Assembly: GCA_945862045.1 (NCBI GenBank)
Contig: CAMAWR010000003.1
Coordinates: forward strand, 24,819-88,818
Reading direction: 5' to 3'
From: Bifidobacterium breve
Lineage (GTDB): Bacteria > Actinomycetota > Acidimicrobiia > Acidimicrobiales > Ilumatobacteraceae
DNA length: 64,000 nucleotides
The position numbers and the translations under genes were made by a program. Under the pieces are notes generated by a model. That model was not told the origin of the DNA. It worked only from the letters and a program-made list of their open reading frames with translations, and did not search any database. Of this stretch, positions 46,238-56,951 are shown in pieces (position 1 is the stretch's first letter; each line of letters begins with the position of its first letter).

Positions 46238-47026
46238 TTACCCGATTTCGACTTGGGCGAATCGCACGACTGATGATGAGCCAATTACCTGCTGCACGGA
46301 CTTTTTGTCGTCTTTGGCGTAGGGCTGTTCGAGCAAGCAGAGGTCTTTGAAGAAACCGTTGATTTTGCCGTCGACAATCTTGCCGATTGCGGCCTCGGGC
46401 TTGCCCTCATTGCGGGTGACCGTTTCCAGGGTGGCGCGTTCGGCGGCGATCACATCGGCGGGCACTTCATCACGCATCAGAAATTTCGGGCGCGCGAAGG
46501 CCACATGCACCGCCACATCGTGCGACAGTTCGGGAGTTGCCCCCTTCATCTCTACGAGGACGCCGTTGACACCACGACCACCCTGCACATGCAGGTACGA
46601 GTCGACGGTGTTGCCGGCGGGGGCCGCGATACGCACCACTTCGCCGATTTCGATTTTTTCTTTCAAGGCGAGCTTGAGGTCGTCAAGTTCGGCGGTGCGT
46701 GTGGCCACCGCATCGACACCCGACGCATGTACGAGCGCGACGAGTGTGTCGGCCTCGGCGCGAAATTGATCGCTGGACGCGACGAAGTCGGTTTCACATT
46801 TGAGTTTGACGATTGCACCAACGTTGTTGTGCACGAGCATGGCGACGACACCTTGTGTATTTTCACGATCGGATCGCTTGGCACTCGACGCCAAACCTTT
46901 TTCGCGCAACCACTTTTTGGCGGCTTCAATGTCGCCGTTGGCTTCCTGCAGGGCGTTCTTGCAGTCCATCATTCCGGCACCAGTTGCCTGGCGGAGGGCC
47001 TGCACGTCCTTGGCGTTGATCGCCAT
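46238..47026 (-). CDS. tsf: Elongation factor Ts
   Basis: A 262-residue guanine-nucleotide exchange factor for EF-Tu. UBA-like N-terminus with VQALRQATGAGMMDCKNAL, the EF-Tu-contact TDFVASSDQF, then the core and dimerisation domains. The ATG overlaps the rpsB stop by one base (TAATG). Confidence 0.97.
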   Translation of the reverse strand: MAINAKDVQALRQATGAGMMDCKNALQEANGDIEAAKKWLREKGLASSAKRSDRENTQGVVAMLVHNNVGAIVKLKCETDFVASSDQFRAEADTLVALVHASGVDAVATRTAELDDLKLALKEKIEIGEVVRIAAPAGNTVDSYLHVQGGRGVNGVLVEMKGATPELSHDVAVHVAFARPKFLMRDEVPADVIAAERATLETVTRNEGKPEAAIGKIVDGKINGFFKDLCLLEQPYAKDDKKSVQQVIGSSSVVRFAQVEIG

Positions 47027-47853
47027 TAGTTCGTCTCGCCTGCCAACTTGGCGTCACGAGCTGCTTGGGCCGTCGTGGCTTCGGCCCGGGCGCGCGCCTG
47101 ATCGGCGGCGAACACGGCGTTGTCAACGACTGCGGTGGCCGGGTTCTGGACCCCCCCAGTGGCCTTCTCGGCGATGAAGCGACCTTCGGCGATCGCCTCG
47201 GCGATGACACGAGCCATCAATTCATTGGCGCGAATCGCGTCGTCGTTGCCCGGGATTGGATACTGCACGAGGTTCGGGTTGACGTTGGTGTCGACAACGG
47301 CGATAACCGGGATGCCCAGTTTGTTGGATTCGGTGACGGCGAGGTGCTCGGTCTCGGTGTCGAGCACGAACACTGCGTCAGGTAGACGCACCATGTTGCG
47401 GATTCCCGAAAGGTTGCGCTGCAACTTGATGAGCTCGCGCGACATGAGCAGCGCTTCTTTTTTCGGAATCTGTGCCCATTCTGGTGAGCCAGAGAGACGC
47501 TCGAGTTCGATCATCTTGGACACACGCTTGGAAATCGTGCCGAAATTGGTGAGCATGCCACCGAGCCAACGCTCGTTGATGTACGGCATGCCGGAACGCT
47601 CGGCGAAGTTCTTGATCGGATCCTGGGCTTGCTTTTTGGTGCCGACGAACAGCACGATGCCGCCACCGGAGGCCAGTTGACGAACGAAGGCGTACGCAGT
47701 TTCGATGCGGGTGAGCGTTTGCTCGAGGTCGATGATGTGAATGCCGTTGCGCTCGCCGAAAATGAAGCGCTGCATTGTTGGGTTGCGACGCTGGGTTTGG
47801 TGTCCGAAATGGACTCCTGCCTCAAGCATTTGACGCATGCTGATAATTGCCAT
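47026..47853 (-). CDS. rpsB: 30S ribosomal protein S2
   Basis: A 275-residue ribosomal protein. MAIISMRQMLEAGVHFGHQT at the N-terminus, GTKKQAQD, RWLGGMLTNF, PDAVFVLDTETEHLAV and VDTNVNPNLVQYPIPGNDDA; a ~35-residue Ala/Glu-rich tail follows. The start at 47853 has a strong GGAAGGAG Shine-Dalgarno; the open frame to 48057 has no S2 resemblance. It heads the operon; 47854-48044 is its leader, in which I see no convincing promoter or structure. Confidence 0.97.
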   Translation of the reverse strand: MAIISMRQMLEAGVHFGHQTQRRNPTMQRFIFGERNGIHIIDLEQTLTRIETAYAFVRQLASGGGIVLFVGTKKQAQDPIKNFAERSGMPYINERWLGGMLTNFGTISKRVSKMIELERLSGSPEWAQIPKKEALLMSRELIKLQRNLSGIRNMVRLPDAVFVLDTETEHLAVTESNKLGIPVIAVVDTNVNPNLVQYPIPGNDDAIRANELMARVIAEAIAEGRFIAEKATGGVQNPATAVVDNAVFAADQARARAEATTAQAARDAKLAGETN

Positions 47854-48044
47854 GTAATTGCTCCTTCCTGTGGTTAATGGACACGATTCGTTGCGCCGAG
47901 GCGACCACAGGTGTGCGAATCGTGGATGATGAAGTTGTAACACCGCCGACGAATCGGCTGTCGAGACGCTATCGGCGGGCCGCGCCTGTTCCACCCCGAC
48001 GCCGCATTCAACGTTGTTGAGATCAGCGCAGCCGGGCGAGTTAC

Positions 48045-48491
48045 TCAGCCGAGACAACTGCGTTGTGGGCGGGCACCGAGCGCGATGCGGTAACGCGGAC
48101 GCACAGCGACCCCGGTCATGTGCACGGGGTCGACGTACTGCTCGCCGATACGCACACCAAGATGCATCGTGGTCTGGGCGACACCGATGCGATCGCCACG
48201 GGCGACGACGTCACCGCGCTGCACACTCGTGGCTGCCAGCCCGCCATACGTAACACGTACCTCGGTATTGACGAGCGATCGCACCACCACGTAGTTGCGA
48301 CCACCGACTGCACCGGCGAACGACACGGTGCCACGCAAACCCGCGACGACGTCGCTACCTTCGCTGACGGCAAGTTCAAGACCACGATTGCCGGCGCAGC
48401 GTTCGCAGGCGGGTGCCCGGAACGAATCGATCACCGTGGCGTTGTTCGGCAGCACCAGGCACACCCCAACGGCCAATGCGGTGAGCAACAC
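48045..48491 (-). CDS. Degenerate M23/LytM-domain protein
   Basis: A 148-residue secreted or anchored protein: an N-terminal hydrophobic stretch (~1-17), then a LytM-like beta domain (GSDVVAGLRGTVSFAGAVGG, YVVVRSL, VRVTYGGLAATSVQRGDVVARGDRIG, LGVRIGEQYVDP). In active M23 peptidases a HxGxD motif supplies two zinc ligands. Here the equivalent position reads NRGLEL, so His and Asp are lost, and the HxH motif is reduced to MHLG. The enzyme is therefore probably inactive and may act as an activator, like EnvC/NlpD LytM factors. It lies between the sigma-factor gene and rpsB, where Streptomyces has an M23 gene. Confidence 0.72.
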   Translation of the reverse strand: MLLTALAVGVCLVLPNNATVIDSFRAPACERCAGNRGLELAVSEGSDVVAGLRGTVSFAGAVGGRNYVVVRSLVNTEVRVTYGGLAATSVQRGDVVARGDRIGVAQTTMHLGVRIGEQYVDPVHMTGVAVRPRYRIALGARPQRSCLG

Positions 48492-48514
48492 GAACGCCAG
48501 CGATGCAACGAGCG

Positions 48515-49279
48515 TCAGCGGAAGTTGGCAGCAGCCAGGCGACTGCGCATCTGCAGCACTGCCTTGGCGTGAATTTGCGAAACACGACTTTCGGTGACGT
48601 CGAGTACTTCACCGATTTGGGCAAAGGTGAGGTTCTCTTCGTAATACAGCAGCAGCGTGGTGCGTTCACGCTCGGGCAACTGACGAATCGCCTCGTGCAT
48701 GGTGCGCCGCAATTCACCCGACTCCATCGCTGCGTCTGGACTCGTGGCACGTTGAAAATCGCTCGTTTCAGGCAATGCCTGGGAGTCGAGCACCACGTGG
48801 TCGAGCGGACCAATGGCACTGGACGCCACATCAGCAAGCCACTCGTTGAGTTCGTCGGCAGAAATCTTGAGACGTCCGGCAATCTCCGTGTCGGATGCCG
48901 AGCGACCCAGTTCGTTCTGCAGCGCCGTGATGGCGACTTCAATCTGGCGTGCGCGGGTGCGCACCGAGCGCGGTACCCAATCGAGCGCCCGGAGGCTGTC
49001 GAGAATCGCACCACGAATTCGCGGAACGGCGTACGACTCGAACTTTGCACCTGCGGTTGGCACGAAGCGATCGATTGCCTGCACGAGCCCCACGACGCCG
49101 GCACTCACCAAGTCGTTCGTTTCGACCCGCTTGGGCAAACCTGCCGACAAACGACCGGCAACGAACTTGACGAGCGACGCGTAGTGCAACACGAGCCAAT
49201 CACGGGCCGCCGGATTTTGGGCCGACTGCCAGCGCGACCATGCTTCATCAACGGTGAGACGTTCTGGGCGTGGGTTCAT
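48515..49279 (-). CDS. WhiG/FliA-family sigma factor (SigD type)
   Basis: A 254-residue sigma-28-type factor with region 2 (LVLHYASLVKFVAGRL, NDLVSAGVVGLVQAIDRF, FESYAVPRIRGAILD), region 3 and region 4 with an HTH (EENLTFAQIGEVLDVTESRVSQIHAKAVLQMR). Streptomyces WhiG sits in the same location next to rpsB. There it triggers sporulation and is held by the anti-sigma RsiG with c-di-GMP. No flagellar genes are in the window. The ATG at 49279 overlaps the xerC stop (ATGA); the longer open frame to 50332 is an out-of-frame shadow of xerC. Confidence 0.9.
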   Translation of the reverse strand: MNPRPERLTVDEAWSRWQSAQNPAARDWLVLHYASLVKFVAGRLSAGLPKRVETNDLVSAGVVGLVQAIDRFVPTAGAKFESYAVPRIRGAILDSLRALDWVPRSVRTRARQIEVAITALQNELGRSASDTEIAGRLKISADELNEWLADVASSAIGPLDHVVLDSQALPETSDFQRATSPDAAMESGELRRTMHEAIRQLPERERTTLLLYYEENLTFAQIGEVLDVTESRVSQIHAKAVLQMRSRLAAANFR

Positions 49280-50184
49280 GCGCGAGGATGCGACGCCCCA
49301 TACGCCATCTTCAATCGTTCTTTGCTCACATGGGTGTAGCGCTGCGTCGTGGCCACATCGCTGTGGCCGAGCAGCTCTTGCACGGCGCGCAGGTCGGCGC
49401 CGTTGTTGAGCAGATGCGTGGCAAATGTGTGGCGCAGTGCATGGGGATGCGTCGGTGATAGTGCACGGTCGTCGATGAGTCGGCGCACATCGCGCGGTGT
49501 AATGCGTCGACCACGATGATTGAGGAAGAGGGCAAGTTCGTCGATGACGGTCGTGCGGCGTGCCCTGCCGTCGGTCTCGCCGAGCACCTCGTGGCGTAGC
49601 GGCACCCAGGCCCGCACCGCCTCGATCGACGGCTTGCTCACCGGTACTTGCCGCTCTTTGTTGCCTTTGCCCATCACGCGCACCACGCCGCGACGGGTAT
49701 CGATCGAGTCGATGTCGAGTGAGCACAACTCGCTCACACGCAGACCGCTGCCGTACAGCGTCTCGACGACGGCATCGTCGCGCAGGTACCGCCAACGCGG
49801 ATGATGTTCGGGATGTTGTTCGAGCAACGCCCGAAGTTGCTCGGTGGTCAACACCTTGGGCAGCCGGCCATTGTCGGTCGGGGTTTTCACGCCAATGGTC
49901 GGATTGACCTTGATTTTGCGATTGCGCGACAACCAACCGAAGTAGCGCGCGAGGGCTGCTTTCTTGCGGGCGATGCTGCGCCGCGCCAACTTGCTCGTGG
50001 TGAGGAACGCAACGTACGACCGGATGTGTGCCTTGGTAACTTCGACCGGCGCATCCACCCCGTGACGCGCCACCCACTCGACGAACAATCGCACGTCGCG
50101 TTGGTAGGCACTGATTGTGTTGGGGGCTGCAGCGGTGAGCGAGACGACGAAACCGTCGAGATTCCACCGATTGGCGCCACTCAC
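49276..50184 (-). CDS. xerC: Tyrosine site-specific recombinase XerC/XerD
   Basis: A 302-residue recombinase for chromosome-dimer resolution at dif. N-terminal SAM-like core-binding domain (TISAYQRDVRLFVEWVARHG) and a catalytic domain with Arg in GSGLRVSELCSL, HALRHTFATHL (His-x-x-Arg), GHSDVATTQRYTHV (His and nucleophilic Tyr). The GTG start at 50184 is chosen: TACCGT lies 7 nt before it on the minus strand, and it begins where the fold begins. A TTG at 50205 would add seven residues. It is grouped with dprA and whiG. Confidence 0.93.
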   Translation of the reverse strand: MSGANRWNLDGFVVSLTAAAPNTISAYQRDVRLFVEWVARHGVDAPVEVTKAHIRSYVAFLTTSKLARRSIARKKAALARYFGWLSRNRKIKVNPTIGVKTPTDNGRLPKVLTTEQLRALLEQHPEHHPRWRYLRDDAVVETLYGSGLRVSELCSLDIDSIDTRRGVVRVMGKGNKERQVPVSKPSIEAVRAWVPLRHEVLGETDGRARRTTVIDELALFLNHRGRRITPRDVRRLIDDRALSPTHPHALRHTFATHLLNNGADLRAVQELLGHSDVATTQRYTHVSKERLKMAYGASHPRA

Positions 50185-50191
50185 CTCCAGA

Positions 50192-50197
50192 ACGGTA
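50192..50197 (-). promoter_or_regulatory. Candidate -10 box, leaderless xerC mRNA
   Basis: TACCGT on the minus strand, 7 nt (TCTGGAG), GTG at 50184. Confidence 0.4.
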
Positions 50198-50229
50198 GTT
50201 GCCAATGCCGTGTCGTGACGTTGTGCGTT

Positions 50230-51378
50230 TCACCTGCGCACCAACGCTTCCCACCAGCCCGCGTTGGCCACCACCCAACCCTGGGCCTCGAGTCGCCCGA
50301 GGCGAAGTGCCACTTCCGTAATTGGAAGACACAGCTGCGCAACCAGTTGGTCGAAGGTGAGGGGTCGTTGGGCGAGCACATCGAGCACCACCCGTTCGCC
50401 GGGTGCGGGTGGCACGCGCGTGTCGGTACTTGCGGCGTGATGTCGATGATCGAGCCCCAATGCCACCAGCACATCGGTTGCATCACACACGGTTGCTGCA
50501 CCTTGCGAGATGAGGTGATTGGTGCCAGCGCTGACCTCGCTGTGGGGTGACCCGGGCACGGCCATCACCGTGATGCTGCGTTGCAGGGCTTCTTCAACGG
50601 TGATCATCGAGCCACCCGCGGCACGCGATTCGACGACCACCAACACTTCGCTGGCTGCGGCCAATATGCGATTGCGTAGCGGAAAACGAAATGCGTCGGG
50701 CCCGCAGCCCGGCGGCGACTCGGAAATAATCACACCACATTCGGCAACGGCATTCCACAATGTGGCGTGCTCGCGCGGGTACACCACGTCGAGCCCGGTG
50801 GCCACCACCGCGATTGGCGGGGCGCACTGCGTTGCGATGCTCGACGCTGCATCGTGGGCATCGTGGGCATCGAGCACACCGTGATGGGCTGCGGCATCGA
50901 TGCCGCGGGCCAAACCCGAAACGATCGCCACATCGTTGCGCGCCAAATCGCGGGCGATCTGCCGGGCAAAGTGACGACCCGCGGCACTCGCCGCCCGGGT
51001 GCCGATGACCCCCACCCGACGGCGCTGAAACACGTTGAGGTCGCCACGCACGAACAACACGGCGGGTGCCGCATGATCGCCACGCAGCACGGCCGGATAG
51101 TGCGGATCGGTGGCGAGCACTACTGCGATGTCGTTGTCGATCAGCGACTGTTCCGTACGGGTGAGCATGTCGTCGGTGGCGGCTTTGCGCCAGATGCGCC
51201 GCAAGTCATGCTGCGCGAGCAACGCCGCAATGTGGTCATGCGCCGCCAATTCGCCCCGGATCGTTCGCCACGCATCAACCGCACCAAGGCCCCCGACCAA
51301 CGTGCGCAAACGTTGCGGGCCGACGAGTGGCAGTGCTGCAACTGCCGCCGCAACGACATGTTCGTGCGTGTTGGTCAT
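50230..51378 (-). CDS. dprA: DNA-processing protein DprA
   Basis: A 382-residue protein that loads RecA on incoming single-stranded DNA during transformation. Rossmann-like DprA core with VGVIGTRAASAAGRHFARQI, SGLARGIDAAAHHG, AVVATGLDVVYPREH and FRFPLRNRILAA; a C-terminal winged-helix domain (LAQRPLTFDQLVAQLCLPITEVALRLGRLEAQGWV). The start overlaps the comM stop (ATGA). Confidence 0.96.
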   Translation of the reverse strand: MTNTHEHVVAAAVAALPLVGPQRLRTLVGGLGAVDAWRTIRGELAAHDHIAALLAQHDLRRIWRKAATDDMLTRTEQSLIDNDIAVVLATDPHYPAVLRGDHAAPAVLFVRGDLNVFQRRRVGVIGTRAASAAGRHFARQIARDLARNDVAIVSGLARGIDAAAHHGVLDAHDAHDAASSIATQCAPPIAVVATGLDVVYPREHATLWNAVAECGVIISESPPGCGPDAFRFPLRNRILAAASEVLVVVESRAAGGSMITVEEALQRSITVMAVPGSPHSEVSAGTNHLISQGAATVCDATDVLVALGLDHRHHAASTDTRVPPAPGERVVLDVLAQRPLTFDQLVAQLCLPITEVALRLGRLEAQGWVVANAGWWEALVRR

Positions 51379-52886
51379 CGTCGACCACCACTCAAGACGG
51401 TCAAACTCGTGCGCAGTTGCAGTGCAGTTGCAACGTGGGCCTCACCGACGATGTCGGGGGCGCCGTCGAGGTCGGCGATCGTGCGCGCCACGCGCCGCAC
51501 CCGATGCAGGCCGCGGCCACTCAATCGACCAACCTCGAGTTCACGACGCAACATGGCGCGTGCCGCCGGCGCCAATGGCGCAAACCGGTCGAGGTCATTG
51601 ATGGCGATAGCCGCATTCGTGCACCCGCCGCGTCGTTCTGCCATCTGACGGGCAGCGAGCACACGCTGCTTCACCATCGCCGATGACTCGCCGTTGACGC
51701 CGTCGACCAAATCATCGACCTTCGGCAACCCCACACTCACCCGCAGGTCGAAGCGGTCGAGTAGCGGCCCCGAGAAACGCCGCAAATATTTGGATCGTGC
51801 CGCATCGTCACAGACGCAGATACCAGGTGTGCCGGCCCCACACGGGCAGGGGTTCGCAGCAGCAATCAACAAGAACCGGGCCGGGAACACGAGCGTGGTG
51901 CGCGCCCGCGACACGTGGACCACGCCGTCTTCGAGCGGTTGACGCAACGCGTCGAGCACGCTCGGGGCAAACTCGCCGAGCTCGTCGAGGAACAGCACGC
52001 CTTCACTGGCCAACGAAATTTCTCCGGGTCTCATTGCTGCACTTCCACCACCGATGAGGCCGACGAGCGAGATGGAGTGATGCGGTGAACGAAAAGGGGC
52101 GTGGCGCACCCGCCCACTGGCATGCATCGCCACGTGCGCAGCAGAATGCACCATCGTGCACGACAACACCTGTTCGTCGGAGAGTGCCGGCAAAATACTC
52201 GGCAAACGTCGGGCGAGCATCGACTTGCCGGCACCAGGCGGCCCGACCAACAACGTGTGGTGGGCACCCGCTGCTGCTACTTCGAGCGCCAATCGGGCAA
52301 CGGGTTGACCACGCACGTCGCACAGATCGGGGAGTTTGTCGTCGGGCAGCTGGGGTTCAGCGTCGTCACACGTTTGCCATTGCGCCTCGCCCCGCAAGCA
52401 CGCCACCATGTGCGCAAGATCGGTTGCGATGAGCACCTCACGGGCACCGGCGGCACGGGCGGCAGCCGCGTTGGCACCGGCAACGACGACGCGGTGGTCA
52501 CGTATGGCCCCGACGAGTGGCGCCGCACCGACGACATCGCGCAACGAACCATCGAGGCCAAGTTCGGCGACGAAGGCGTACTTCGTCGCGACGTCAACGG
52601 CGAGTTGTTCGTCGGCGATGAGCACCGCCACCGCAATCGCCAGATCGAGACCCGAACCACCCTTGCGCTCACCACTGGGCGCCAAATTCACGGTGATGCG
52701 TCGATTCGGCCAAGTGAAGCCACGTGAGAGAAATGCAGCACGGACCCTGTCGCGACTTTCGCGACACACTTCATCGGGTTGTCCGACGATCGTGAACCCG
52801 GGCAGCCCGATGCCAACGTGCACCTCGACATCAACCGCGCGTCCGACAACGCCCAAGAGGGTCGTGGACCGCACAGAAGCGAACAT
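51375..52886 (-). CDS. comM: YifB/ComM AAA+ branch-migration helicase
   Basis: A 503-residue magnesium-chelatase-like AAA+ protein. N-terminal Lon-S5-like domain (GLPGFTIVGQPDEVCRESRDR), Walker A GPPGAGKSMLARRLPSILP near 215, Walker B ~GVLFLDEL, a CxCG-type zinc site around NPCPCGAGTPGICVC, and the C-terminal domain with LDRFD. ComM promotes branch migration during natural transformation. The start at 52886 has a GGGAGGG Shine-Dalgarno. Forms comM-dprA-xerC-whiG. Confidence 0.95.
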   Translation of the reverse strand: MFASVRSTTLLGVVGRAVDVEVHVGIGLPGFTIVGQPDEVCRESRDRVRAAFLSRGFTWPNRRITVNLAPSGERKGGSGLDLAIAVAVLIADEQLAVDVATKYAFVAELGLDGSLRDVVGAAPLVGAIRDHRVVVAGANAAAARAAGAREVLIATDLAHMVACLRGEAQWQTCDDAEPQLPDDKLPDLCDVRGQPVARLALEVAAAGAHHTLLVGPPGAGKSMLARRLPSILPALSDEQVLSCTMVHSAAHVAMHASGRVRHAPFRSPHHSISLVGLIGGGSAAMRPGEISLASEGVLFLDELGEFAPSVLDALRQPLEDGVVHVSRARTTLVFPARFLLIAAANPCPCGAGTPGICVCDDAARSKYLRRFSGPLLDRFDLRVSVGLPKVDDLVDGVNGESSAMVKQRVLAARQMAERRGGCTNAAIAINDLDRFAPLAPAARAMLRRELEVGRLSGRGLHRVRRVARTIADLDGAPDIVGEAHVATALQLRTSLTVLSGGRR

Positions 52887-52946
52887 CGTTGCCCTCCCTT
52901 GCAAAAACAACAGCACTTGGCCGTCGCCTGTGATAATGGGACGGCA

Positions 52947-53396
52947 ATGAAACTTCTGCAGAGATGTGTGTGCAAACCCGCGCGAGCGGTCGGTCGACTT
53001 GTCGGTGGCCTTGTGGCGGTGGTGTTACTCGGGCTTTCTGCCTGCGCCGAAACGCCGCGCACTGCCACCAATTTCTGTCGCGTGCTCGCCGACCGCATCG
53101 ATGACATCACCACCCCGCCCGCCAGCAACGACGATGTGCAGCGACTCATCGACCACTACGAGCGGCTGGCGGAGGCTGCCCCACTGGAGGTGCAGGACGA
53201 CCTAGCCACGATTCGTGACCTCTTTATTGCAGCGTCACGAGTGGACACCGACGACGAAGCAAGCGTGCAGCAGGTTGCCGATGCGGCATACGCCGCGGAA
53301 CGCGCCGCCCAAGACGCAGGAATCTACGTCGGTGCTACGTGTGGACTGGATCTATCGACGGGCCTTGCCTTGCAAGTGCCCGCAGCAACGCCCTAG
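52947..53396 (+). CDS. Small lipoprotein of unknown function
   Basis: A 149-residue secreted lipoprotein. N-terminal basic region, hydrophobic ~17-30 and the lipobox LLGLSAC with Cys about residue 33. The mature part is helical and acidic ([38 protein letters not shown]), and ends [18 protein letters not shown], with one further Cys. Not recognised. A GATAAT box sits 9 nt before the ATG (52932-52937). It converges on clpP with a 4-bp overlap. Confidence 0.75.
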   Translation: MKLLQRCVCKPARAVGRLVGGLVAVVLLGLSACAETPRTATNFCRVLADRIDDITTPPASNDDVQRLIDHYERLAEAAPLEVQDDLATIRDLFIAASRVDTDDEASVQQVADAAYAAERAAQDAGIYVGATCGLDLSTGLALQVPAATP

Positions 53397-53992
53397 CGAA
53401 TTTCGCCGCGCTTGACGATGACCTTGTCGACGAGGCCGTAGTCGCGGGCTTGTTCGGCGGAAAACCAGCGGTCGCGCTCGGAGTCACGACGAATTTCTTC
53501 GGCCGTCTTACCCGAGTGCATAGCGGTGAGTTCAGCCAGACGAAGTTTGATGAACCTTGACTGTTCGGCTTGAATCGCGATGTCGCTTGCTTGCCCACGC
53601 AGACCGGCGAGCGGTTGGTGCATCATGATGCGGGCATTGGGCAACGAATACCGTTTGCCCTTGGCGCCAGCAGTCAACAAAAATTGGCCCATCGATGCGG
53701 CCAAGCCGACACACACGGTGGCGACATCACAGGAGATGAACTGCATCGTGTCGTAGATGGCCATACCCGCTGTGACCGACCCACCGGGTGAGTTGACGTA
53801 CAACCACACGTCACTCTTTGCGTCTTCGCCTTCCAAGAACAGTAACTGCGCACAAATTTGATTGGCTGCAGCATCGTCGACCTCTGAACCGAGCATGATC
53901 ACACGGCTCTTGAGCAGGCGGGTAAATATGTCTGAGCGTGGGTCCATACCACCGTCGAGCGCCAACGGTGAGATTGCTTCTGGTGTAGTCAT
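53393..53992 (-). CDS. clpP: ATP-dependent Clp protease proteolytic subunit
   Basis: A 199-residue serine protease barrel subunit. Catalytic triad Ser100 (GLAASMGQF), His125 (MMHQPLAG) and Asp174 ([12 protein letters not shown]); [15 protein letters not shown] is typical. The start at 53992 is preferred over 54100, which lies in the neighbour. Only one clpP is here; Actinobacteria usually encode two or more, often adjacent to clpX, which is not seen. Confidence 0.95.
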   Translation of the reverse strand: MTTPEAISPLALDGGMDPRSDIFTRLLKSRVIMLGSEVDDAAANQICAQLLFLEGEDAKSDVWLYVNSPGGSVTAGMAIYDTMQFISCDVATVCVGLAASMGQFLLTAGAKGKRYSLPNARIMMHQPLAGLRGQASDIAIQAEQSRFIKLRLAELTAMHSGKTAEEIRRDSERDRWFSAEQARDYGLVDKVIVKRGEIR

Positions 53993-54002
53993 GCGCGCAA
54001 GG

Positions 54003-55358
54003 CTAACGGTTGGGCGATGACGGCTTGGGTGTTTCGCGACGTATGCCACTGAACACCACTGCGATGCGTTCGTCGTTGCCGATCTGCTTGCGTGCAGCAA
54101 TCACCCCAGCAAGACCAGCAGCGCCGGTGGGGCTTACGTCAATGTCGGTCGTGTCATGTGCCACGGCATACGCCTCGTGCACCTGTTGCTCGGATGCCAC
54201 GACTGGAAACCCGCCGCTCGCCCGCATGGCGCGACACACCGGCACCCAGTCGTATGTTTCGTCGTCGAGAATTCCGTCGGCAAACGACCGTGGTGTGGCG
54301 GGCCACGGAACCATGCACTCACCCCAGTTCGACGCTGCTTCATCGATGGTGGCGAATGCGTGACTCTTGTCCCAAGCGCGAGCGAGCGGTGCACAACCCT
54401 CTGCTTGCACGGCGTGGAGCGCCGCGCGGGTGCCGCCGGCGTGGAAACCCGCGGCGAGGCTCGCGGCGAATGCACCACCACCAACTTGCACGAAGAGCCG
54501 CGCGATGAGCGGTGGCTCCATATGTTCGGCAACATAGGCCATCTCCCAACCGATGGTGCGACCGCCATCCAAACACCAGGCGTTCTCGGGGCCTTGCACA
54601 CCGAACGGGATTGCACCGTCGCGTACCAGTTCGCGAAATCGATGCACGCACGGGTCGCCCGCAGGATCGGTGTCACGACGCGGACAATGCACGACAGTGG
54701 CAGCCAACGCTTGCAGTCGTTGGAGGAGGGCTACATCGGCATTTTCGGGCACGAACACAGTGATCGGCCAATTCACTGCCCGGGCCAACGTGCTGGCGGC
54801 AAAGGCTGCGTTGCCGCACGAGGCAATCGCCAGCGACGGACGAGCACCACTGCGCCACGGGGTGAGACCCAGGCGTTCTGCCGCAACAAGATGCAGTAAT
54901 TCGGTGAAGAGATGTCGCGATTTCTGTGAACCGGCAACGTTGTGCGTTTCATCCTTGACCCACACTCCCCCGTTCGCCGAAAAGCCGAGCGCTTCAGACA
55001 ACGTGTCGGCGCGCGCGAACGGCGTGAACACGAAACCGGTGCCGGCCACGACCGCAATCTGTGCGTCAAGTTCACTGATGAGTGCGTCGCGATCGGTTTC
55101 GCTCATGCCGTGGGCGTGGGCGAACGCATCCCAGGCCAAGTAACGGCGAAAAGCAATGAACGGGTTGCGGTGTTTGCCACGACGAAGTGGGGCAACATCG
55201 CTTTCGATGAGCAACACGTGATGACGATCGTCGCCAATGGCATTCGGGCAACGCCACGACAGCGGTGTCTCGATCGGTACGCGTGTGCCACACGCGGCAC
55301 AACGCAACGACTGAACGATCGGCGGTACTGCGCGGGGGTTGGCGCGAGGCGACGACAC
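54003..55358 (-). CDS. PLP-dependent threonine-synthase-like enzyme
   Basis: A 451-residue fold-type II PLP enzyme. An N-terminal zinc-ribbon-like motif (Cys20, Cys23, Cys37; [17 protein letters not shown]) as in threonine synthases, the PLP lysine in AGSQKSRHL (Lys146) and a glycine-rich phosphate loop [24 protein letters not shown] matches the SxGN loop. The wording of the lysine motif (SQKSRH for the usual SFKDRG) departs from canonical ThrC, so substrate may differ. The GTG at 55358 is chosen, 8 nt after the upstream stop, so it is coupled to the next PLP enzyme. Confidence 0.72.
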   Translation of the reverse strand: MSSPRANPRAVPPIVQSLRCAACGTRVPIETPLSWRCPNAIGDDRHHVLLIESDVAPLRRGKHRNPFIAFRRYLAWDAFAHAHGMSETDRDALISELDAQIAVVAGTGFVFTPFARADTLSEALGFSANGGVWVKDETHNVAGSQKSRHLFTELLHLVAAERLGLTPWRSGARPSLAIASCGNAAFAASTLARAVNWPITVFVPENADVALLQRLQALAATVVHCPRRDTDPAGDPCVHRFRELVRDGAIPFGVQGPENAWCLDGGRTIGWEMAYVAEHMEPPLIARLFVQVGGGAFAASLAAGFHAGGTRAALHAVQAEGCAPLARAWDKSHAFATIDEAASNWGECMVPWPATPRSFADGILDDETYDWVPVCRAMRASGGFPVVASEQQVHEAYAVAHDTTDIDVSPTGAAGLAGVIAARKQIGNDERIAVVFSGIRRETPKPSSPNR

Positions 55359-55366
55359 CGTTGTCG

Positions 55367-56899
<1,533 letters not shown>

Positions 56900-56951
56900 C
56901 TTTACATTCTGTCAAACGGTTGGTGTCACGACTACCCTGAACTACAACTTC

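Noticed and set aside
47854..48044. A riboswitch or S2-binding leader before rpsB
   Set aside because: I saw only a normal Shine-Dalgarno and no convincing hairpin or conserved element.
48515..50332. A 605-codon open frame that would fuse a basic N-terminal half to the sigma factor
   Set aside because: The first ~350 residues are an out-of-frame shadow of xerC (Arg/Ser-rich, no domain). The family start MNPRPERL at 49279 overlaps the xerC stop exactly.
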